From contig NW_024532411.1 of NCBI RefSeq assembly GCF_016097555.1, positions 124,001 through 188,000 of the forward strand: 64,000 nucleotides of DNA. Direction: 5' to 3'. This DNA comes from Gigantopelta aegis. Lineage: Eukaryota; Mollusca; Gastropoda; Neomphalida; Peltospiridae. Below, one piece after another: positions 57,046 to 64,000 of this stretch (positions are counted from its first letter, which is position 1; every line of letters starts with the position of its first letter). The position numbers were made by a program, and so were the translations under genes. The notes under the pieces were generated by a model, which did no database searches, was not told the DNA's origin, and saw nothing but the letters and a program-made list of their open reading frames with translations.

Positions 57046-58167
57046 TTAAGTTATATAATGTGTTTATTTCTTTCTACTAACAAGTATAAACCAGACAATT
57101 ATATGTTCTATATTAGTATTTAAATATATAAATATATATAATTTATATATAATATTATAATATTGGAGTATATTTATTATACTTGGACTAAAAAATATAA
57201 TTTGTCAGAGAAAGAATCAGTAAATCACAAGCAAATATTATCTAGACCAGAGAATACTAGAAATAGATTGATCAAAGAATTGAAAATTTATTTTCTATTT
57301 GCTCTCAATAATAAATAAAATTTTACAACATATATGTACAGTACACTATGTTATTATTTATAATGCTTATAAAAATTTAAGGTTGATTCTGAAACATGTT
57401 ACTATTAAATAGAAATGATTATTGCATTCATGTTACTATTTATAGGTTTTGCTAGCTAGAAACAGTACCAATTTCTTTTTAATCATCTTACTGTTGCTGA
57501 ATAAGACAATAGGAATTATTGGTTAATAAAATAAATGGTAACTATAATTCTATTGTTAGACCAATCAAGACTAATAGACATTACAGATGATTACCAATTG
57601 AATAAGTTAATAAAAGAAGTATAGCGATTTTTCTTATGATTTTATATTTTATATTATAAATATAAACGTTTATTTATTAACTATTAAGGATTTGTTACTG
57701 TTGCGGCGCTACGCCCATTTTCATACCGAAAAGTTGCGCCAAATCAAGATTGTGCGATATCTTCAGTGTTACAAGAACAAGAATATTTCTAACTGTGTCT
57801 TTTTAGACGTCTACAAGAGCGGGTTATTGAGGAACTAAAGTTAGTTCACAACCATTATAATCTGCATTTTTCAACCACGCCCCATCATCTGTAATACATT
57901 GTAAGTTGTTATGTTCGTATCACTTAACAAACATACACTACATACTATCGTTGATTTTAATGATCGAAAAGGGCTTTAGATACACATTACAGATTATGAA
58001 AATAATGTTCTCTCAACTAACCATATATAATAATTTAAATCATTTTTAAAGTTAATTTGCATATACGAAAATATTAAGTAACATTTCTTAGTCACTGAAT
58101 TCAGTAGCACAGAAGCAGTTCTTCATTTAAGATACATTGGCTTTCCTTTTCTGTGCAGATCACAAAC
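57046..58167. other. Spacer between EGF genes 2 and 3, one orphan open stretch
   Basis: Very AT-rich. At about 57805-57893, after a TTTTTAG acceptor-like site, there is an open stretch RRLQERVIEELKLVHNHYNL ending FSTTPHHL and TAA. It sits in locally less AT-rich sequence (57705-57890) with several CpGs. It may be a small gene's last exon or a promoter; I cannot identify it. Confidence 0.35.
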
Positions 58168-61100
58168 ATGGGGTGGAGAACAATGAATATCATCGTGATC
58201 GTATTTTACTGTTTCATGTACTTGCAGTCACAAAAGCACAGGGTTAGCTAACAGCAACAACTAACAATTATACATGCATATAGGGAGATTCTTACTAAAC
58301 TTATTATATTTATGCTTAGAATGTACTGGTGAGAGCTATCTTGATGTAGCCAATGGACTTGTTTATCATGTAGGGTAGCTTGAGATATATGTTAGGCTGA
58401 ATATTTCATTTATAATTTCTTTGTTGATTATATAGTGGGTTCTGGATATACAATCAGATTTAACCAAACAGAGTACTCACGTACTTTGTATACTGAGTTT
58501 GATGTAGTACCACTAGGAACTTCCTGTTTGAGTAAAAGTCTTTATTGAAGAAAATGCATTAACGTTAAGTGTAAACGCTTTTCTTCTTAGTTTCAGATGT
58601 CCAATTTCGATTTCAGTCCAATAATGGTATAACTGAAGTCAGCTGTACTTTTTGGGCCTAACATAAATTAATTACTTATAAGACAACTCTTGTAAGTGGT
58701 ACTCATCCTGGTAGTAAATGATGCCTTAGAGCTGGTGAACACTACACTTCAAAATTTGCATGCAAGCTTAATACTTTCCAAATCACTACTACTGTGTCAG
58801 TATCTATTGTTAAAGGTAAGACAAAATGTACTCAATATTTTAATGCTAATAATTAACTTTAGTGGTTGATCCATGTGACAGTTCTCCATGTAACAACAAC
58901 AGTACATGTACTTCTAGTAGTGGGAACTTTACTTGTACTTTGGTGCTGACGGATATACTGGGCCTCTGTTGATATTGAACTAAATCCATGTGATGCTAGG
59001 CCTTGTCAAATAATGGCACTTGTACAAAGTAATCTCCTACATTTACGTGTGTAATTGTACTACAGGATTCACTGGACAAGATTGTTCTGTTAACATCAAT
59101 GATTGTGTCAATGTTGATTGTGGAAATGGTACATGTGTAGATCAATCAATAAGCTACTACTGTGAATGTAATCCTGGATATACTGGAAATGACTGTATAT
59201 CAACATTAATGACTGCAATCCTGATCCTGTTTAATGGATTTTGTACAGATGAAGTAAATGGACTATACTTGTAAATGTTTTCCTGACTGGACTGGTAAAA
59301 CTGCACCAAGAAATAGACTCATTGTACTTCAATCCATGTGATCTTTTAGAGGATCTATATTGTCAAGAATGGCAATAACACATATTCCTGTCGATGTCGT
59401 CTTGGTTACTGGGAGACCAATGCTCTATTGACATCAATGACTGTGAGCCTAATCCCTGTCGGCCAAAATGGAACCTGTTACTGATGTGATCAATGTTTAC
59501 ATATGTGATTGTCCCTTTGGTTATACTGGTACTGATTGTGAGCAAGAAATTGATGTTCTGCATTCTATATAATAACCCATTGTCGTCAACGGTACCTGTG
59601 TTTAATGAAGTAGCAGTTGGATATGTTTGGCATTGTATCAATGGATATACTGGTCCCAATTGTACTGTTGATATGCAATGAATGCATAACCAGATCCTGT
59701 CAAAATGGTGCTATATGTCATGAGTTGTTGAAATGGGTACTACTGTGAATCCCACTTGATTATACTGGCAATGAATGTCAAACAAGAATTAATGATTGTG
59801 CCAGATATACCTTGTGCAGCTGATGCAACTTGTCTTGATCTTAATGGAACCATTCTCTTGTGTGTGTGCTCCGGACAAAACTGGTATGCTGTGTAACGTT
59901 ACCATTGATAACTGTGATCCAGACCTTGTTTGAATGGTTCCTTGTTGATGGAGTTAACTCATTTACTTGTAAATGTTATCAGGTTATGAGGGTACTCTAT
60001 GTGATAGGATATTGATGTTTGCTTAAGAGAAAGTCCATCAAAATGGTGGTCCTTGCACTGATGGAGTGGGGCTGGGATATTTTTGTCAGTGTGCCCCTGG
60101 ATACACTAGTACCAATTGTTCTGTTGAACGTTGATGTCTGTGAATTGGATGGTGGTGATCTCTGTCAAAATGGCGGTACTTGTATTGATGGAGATGGTCT
60201 TGCTATACTTGCAATGTGTGCTCAAGGCTTTTCTGGTGATAACTGTAATGATGATATTAGTGTATTGCTTAACTGAAACTCCATGTCAAAATGGTGGTAC
60301 TTGCACTGATGGAGTGGGACTGGCATATTCTTGTCAGTGTGCTCCCGATCTATACTGGTACTAATTGTTCAGTTGACGTTGATGTCTGTGTACTAACTGC
60401 TCCATGTCAACATGGTGGTACTTGTAATGATGGAGTTGGTCTTGCTTATACTTGTAATTGTGCTCCAGGTTTCACTGGTGACAATTGTGAGATCGATATT
60501 GACAACTTCTGTAATAGTACATACTGTCTTAACAATGGTACTTGTCTTGAGGGTTTATGGTACTGACGTCTATTGTAACTGCACTGTAGATTTTGCTGGT
60601 ACTCAATGTGAAACAGAGATCATATATTTATTTTATAACATGTGTCAAAATGGTGGCACTTGTATGGAGTTAGTAGGTGGTAGTGGGACCATATGTAAAT
60701 GCTTGCCTGGTTTTACTGGACCCATGTGTGAAACAGATCTTGATGTTTTGTGATGATCCACCAATGAAATGTGTTAACGGAGCTTGCATAGAAGGTGTTG
60801 GTTTAGCATATTCTTGTAATTGTTATCCTGGATTTAGTGGTTTTAATTGCTAGTGTTTGATGATGACTTCTGTAATGCTACCTACTGTATGAATGGTGGT
60901 ACTTGTATTGAGGGAGTTGGAACTGATATCTCTTGCAACTGTCTTCAAGGATTCAGTGGTGATCAGTGTGAAATTGATGAAACATATTGTACTCTAACTT
61001 ATTGTGAAAACAATGGTATTTGTGTGGATGGTATTGGAGACTAGTAAGATGTGAATGTCCTCAAACCTATACTGGTGAGAGATGCGAATCAGCCTTTTGT

Positions 61101-64000
61101 CCTGATGATTACTGCCACAATGGTACATGTTTACATTGATCCCATTTTGAATGTAACTCGATGTAATTGCATAACTGGCTACACAGGAGGCAGATGTGAA
61201 GTAGATGAAGAAGTGTGTGGCTTAATACTTGTAATAATGGTGGAACATGTACGAGGGACCAGGTCTTAACTATACATGTGATTGTCAAGATGGGTTCTCT
61301 GGTGATCAGTGTCAAATAGACGTTGGTGTCTGCAATGTAGGTCCAACAAAATGTGTAAATGGTGACTGTGTTGAGGGCATTGGTTTGGCATATTCTTGTA
61401 ATTGTTATCCCTGGATTAGTGGTTTCAATTGTAGTATTGATGATAGCTTTTGTAATGATACTCACTGTATGAATAATGGTACTTGTATTGAGGGAGTTGG
61501 AACTGGTGTCTCTTGTAGCTGTCTTCAAGGATTCAGTGGTGATCGGTGTGAAATTGATTTAGAGTTTTGTACACCAACTTATTGTGAGAACAATGGTACT
61601 TGTATCGAAGGTATTGGAATTGATATAAGATGTCAATGTCCTCAAACCTATACTGGTCAGAGATGTGAATCACCATTTTGTCCAGATGATTACTGCAATA
61701 ATGGTACATGTCAAATTGAGCCCATCTTAAATGTACCTGAATGTAACTGCTTACCTGGTTACAATCGGAGACACATGTGAAGTAGATGAAAACGTTGTGT
61801 GACTCAGACACCTGCCGGAATGGTGGAACATGCTATGAAGGTCCAGGACTTAACTTCACTTGCACCTGTTTGAGTGGTTATACAGGAAGTACCTGCAGCA
61901 TTACACTATGTCTACCAGATTACTGTTTAAATGGTGGTAACTGCAGTGTCGTTAGTAACAATCGAATGTGTGCTGTCCTCTGGGGTATGATGGAGACACC
62001 TGTGAGAATGTCGTTTGTCTCTCAAATTCTTGTAATGGTAATGGCAACTGCTCAGTGGTAAATAATATAATTACATGTGCCTGTCATACTGGTTTACAGG
62101 TCAAACTTGTGCTACGATATTAACGTATGTCCTGATGAACCTTGCTTGAATGGAGGTACTTGTGTGGAGGGCACCGGATTAAGCTTCACCTGCAACTGCC
62201 TGATCACTACTCAGGTGATACATGTGAGACATATGACCATGTAACCCCAATCCTTGCCAAAACAATGGTAATTGCATTGCCAACAATAACACATATATCT
62301 GCAACTGTACCGACAATTTTACTGGTACAGATTGTGAATCAATGATCTCCAGTAACTGTTCCAAGGATTCTGACTGTTCAAATTCTACCTTCTGCCATAT
62401 GCTTGTAGTTCTGACAGTTACCCATCTCACAAATGCTCTTCTAAGTGAGGCTATACATCTTAAAGGTATTTCGTATGTAAGTATAAGAAGCAACAAGTAT
62501 CCATCTTTTGGCACTAAGTTCTCTATGTTTGCTGTCTTCAATCAAACAGTGGGTAACCGTGGTTACCTTCTCTTTATGGCACCTCTGGCAGTTCTCGTAA
62601 TTTTTGCAGTCTACTTGGATAACAATGGTTCTAATATTTGGTTTTACTACACAGATACGTCAGGTACTCAGAGAAACTTCATTATCAATGCTGTTTGGAA
62701 CGACAACCAAAATCATTCTTTAGCTGTTACCGTGGATACAACTACATTATTCGCCAACTTTTATTTTGATGGTTTACTTGTCGCTAATGGAATCAAGTCT
62801 TTGCAAAATCCAGACTTTTCATGGGGGTTAGTTAGTCAAAGTAACCATTGTCATAGTGTTAAGACAGTATTTTAAAAGTAATTGTATAGTAATAGTCAGT
62901 TAGTTGATGTTTATAGTTGGAAAATCATTGCTGTATTTTGAAATGTAATTTGTTTTGAAGTTTCACCTCTTTTGGTGAGAGACACACCCCTTAGAGTGTA
63001 TGTTCTCACATAAGAACATTAATATAATGACAGCTCAAGTTACATTTAACTAAAATCAACAAGTAGTGACACATGTTGTGACCTATCAAATTATCATGGC
63101 ACGATGTTATCAATGTTTTATCTTTCTTGTTTCTCTGTAGATCACTACCTCAACCAAAGCTTCTCTTTTTGTTGGCGCTAGACTACCTCGTTCCTTCCGA
63201 TTTATTGGCACAATATATCAGGTGATCTTCTTTGAGGAGCTCATTGATGCTACATTTGTACAAACATTACATAATGACTTTTTATTCTTTGGTTAAACCA
63301 GTTGGTCAATGTGTTCCATATCTTCAAAGTGGGGATTCTTGTCCCGCTCCTACTGTCGCACCCCTCTACTCTCTGCCAATCATCACAAAACAGTTGGTTA
63401 ATTAATTATTCATTAATTTATTTTTCATTTTCATTTAGATGTCATCCTTACACTCGTTGTATTCCTGATATCTCCTATCAATATACTTGTCAACCAAAAC
63501 CATTAAGTAAAATGACTCATTCATCTATCCCCTTCATCTATCCATCCATTCATCTATCCATCCATCCATCTATCTATCCATCCATCCATCTATCCATCCA
63601 TTTATTCAACTGTCTCTCTATCATAGATTGTACTTCTGATTCAGACTGTGAACCAAACTATTTCTGTGGTAACACAACTCTACCAGAAGATAATGGAAAC
63701 TATTTCCAAAATCCAGCAGATGCTCTTCCCGGTGAGAACATGTTCCTTCAAAACAATCCCTTATATTTTAACGGAGAACAAATATCAACAATCAAAGGAG
63801 CAGATCACCCTAACATAGCCTCTGACCTCACTATCTTTGCAGTTGTTAACCAAACAGCTGGTAATGATGGTTATGTTATCGGTAAAGGAATCAATGACAA
63901 AATGAGAGACTTTGGGTTGTACCTCCGAAGTACAAAGAGAACTGTCTGGTTTATATATGGCTCAGATGAGGATGGTGAAGGTTATAGAGATATTATCTTT
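58168..64000 (+). CDS. Large EGF-repeat protein with laminin-G-like domains, gene 3 of cluster (3' end outside window)
   Basis: The ATG at 58168 opens MGWRTMNIIVIVFYCFMYLQ, a signal peptide resembling those of genes 1 and 2. An N-terminal region of unknown type follows (58320-58815; GSGYTIRFNQTEYSRTLYTE). From 58862 (DPCDSSPCNNNSTC) to about 62340 there are some 28-30 EGF-like repeats, several with the DxxxC start of calcium-binding EGFs. Best preserved are 60380-61780, where six-Cys modules are continuous for long stretches. A DSDCSNSTFC-type Cys motif then leads into a concanavalin-A-like/laminin-G fold: FSMFAVFNQTVGNRGYLLF, NHSLAVTVDTTTLFANFYFD. A second copy starts at 63640 (CTSDSDCEPNYFC, DLTIFAVVNQTAGNDGYVIG). 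Likely a large extracellular adhesion or recognition protein. Confidence 0.75.
63525..63605. repeat. CATCTATC/CATC microsatellite in an intron of EGF gene 3
   Basis: Run of CATC and CTATC units in the intron between the first and second laminin-G-like modules. Confidence 0.9.

Overview
The window is AT-rich animal nuclear DNA. It has dense GT-AG introns, many only 39-60 bp, and strongly metazoan gene content: INTS2, ESRP, SPIRE, E2F and EGF/laminin-G surface proteins. The very short introns, 50-120 bp intergenic gaps and tandem EGF receptor genes suggest an early-branching animal with a compact genome. A demosponge of the Amphimedon type is my best guess; this is inference, because no lineage marker is decisive. 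Almost every recognisable gene carries one or more single-base frame breaks, often in homopolymers, while the protein homology continues cleanly in the next frame. This looks like an indel-prone draft sequence rather than wholesale gene decay. I saw no tRNA, rRNA, reverse transcriptase, integrase or transposase gene. || Layout. 1-2.1 kb: 3' exons of INTS2. 2.9-3.3 kb: a pair of identical 18-bp palindromes before an unassigned short ORF. 4.3-12.3 kb: a repeat province, with a degenerate ~90-bp repeat, a 32-bp repeat, and an array of 22 near-identical ~114-bp units in which a 61-bp exon-like block alternates with a 53-bp intron-like block. Related divergent sequence flanks the array. A broken copy of INTS2 exons follows at 12.36-12.78 kb. 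13.5-18.7 kb: ZC3H3 (minus), whose introns carry 58-bp repeat arrays in both orientations. 18.9-20.2 kb: UQCRFS1. 21.0-26.6 kb: four minus-strand genes almost end to end (Schlafen-like AlbA_2 protein, IMPACT, UBE2T, POLR2C). 26.7-51.9 kb: a gene-dense block of alternating divergent and convergent pairs: RTRAF, SLX9, E2F, MRPL30, HEATR3, PGLS, CIBAR1-like, a quasi-RRM protein, FARS2, ESRP, a three-dsRBD protein, ethanolamine kinase and SPIRE. 52.5-64 kb: three tandem paralogous genes for secreted or membrane EGF-repeat proteins. The third also carries laminin-G-like domains and runs off the window. || How the genes relate. The 13-52 kb block is mostly housekeeping: transcription and RNA processing (INTS2, ZC3H3, POLR2C, RTRAF, ESRP), ribosome assembly (SLX9, HEATR3), mitochondrial function (UQCRFS1, MRPL30, FARS2), metabolism (PGLS, ETNK), DNA-damage ubiquitination (UBE2T) and the cell cycle (E2F). 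These genes share bidirectional promoters rather than one pathway. The EGF cluster is the clearest lineage-specific family. The 114-bp mini-exon array is the least explained structure in the window.
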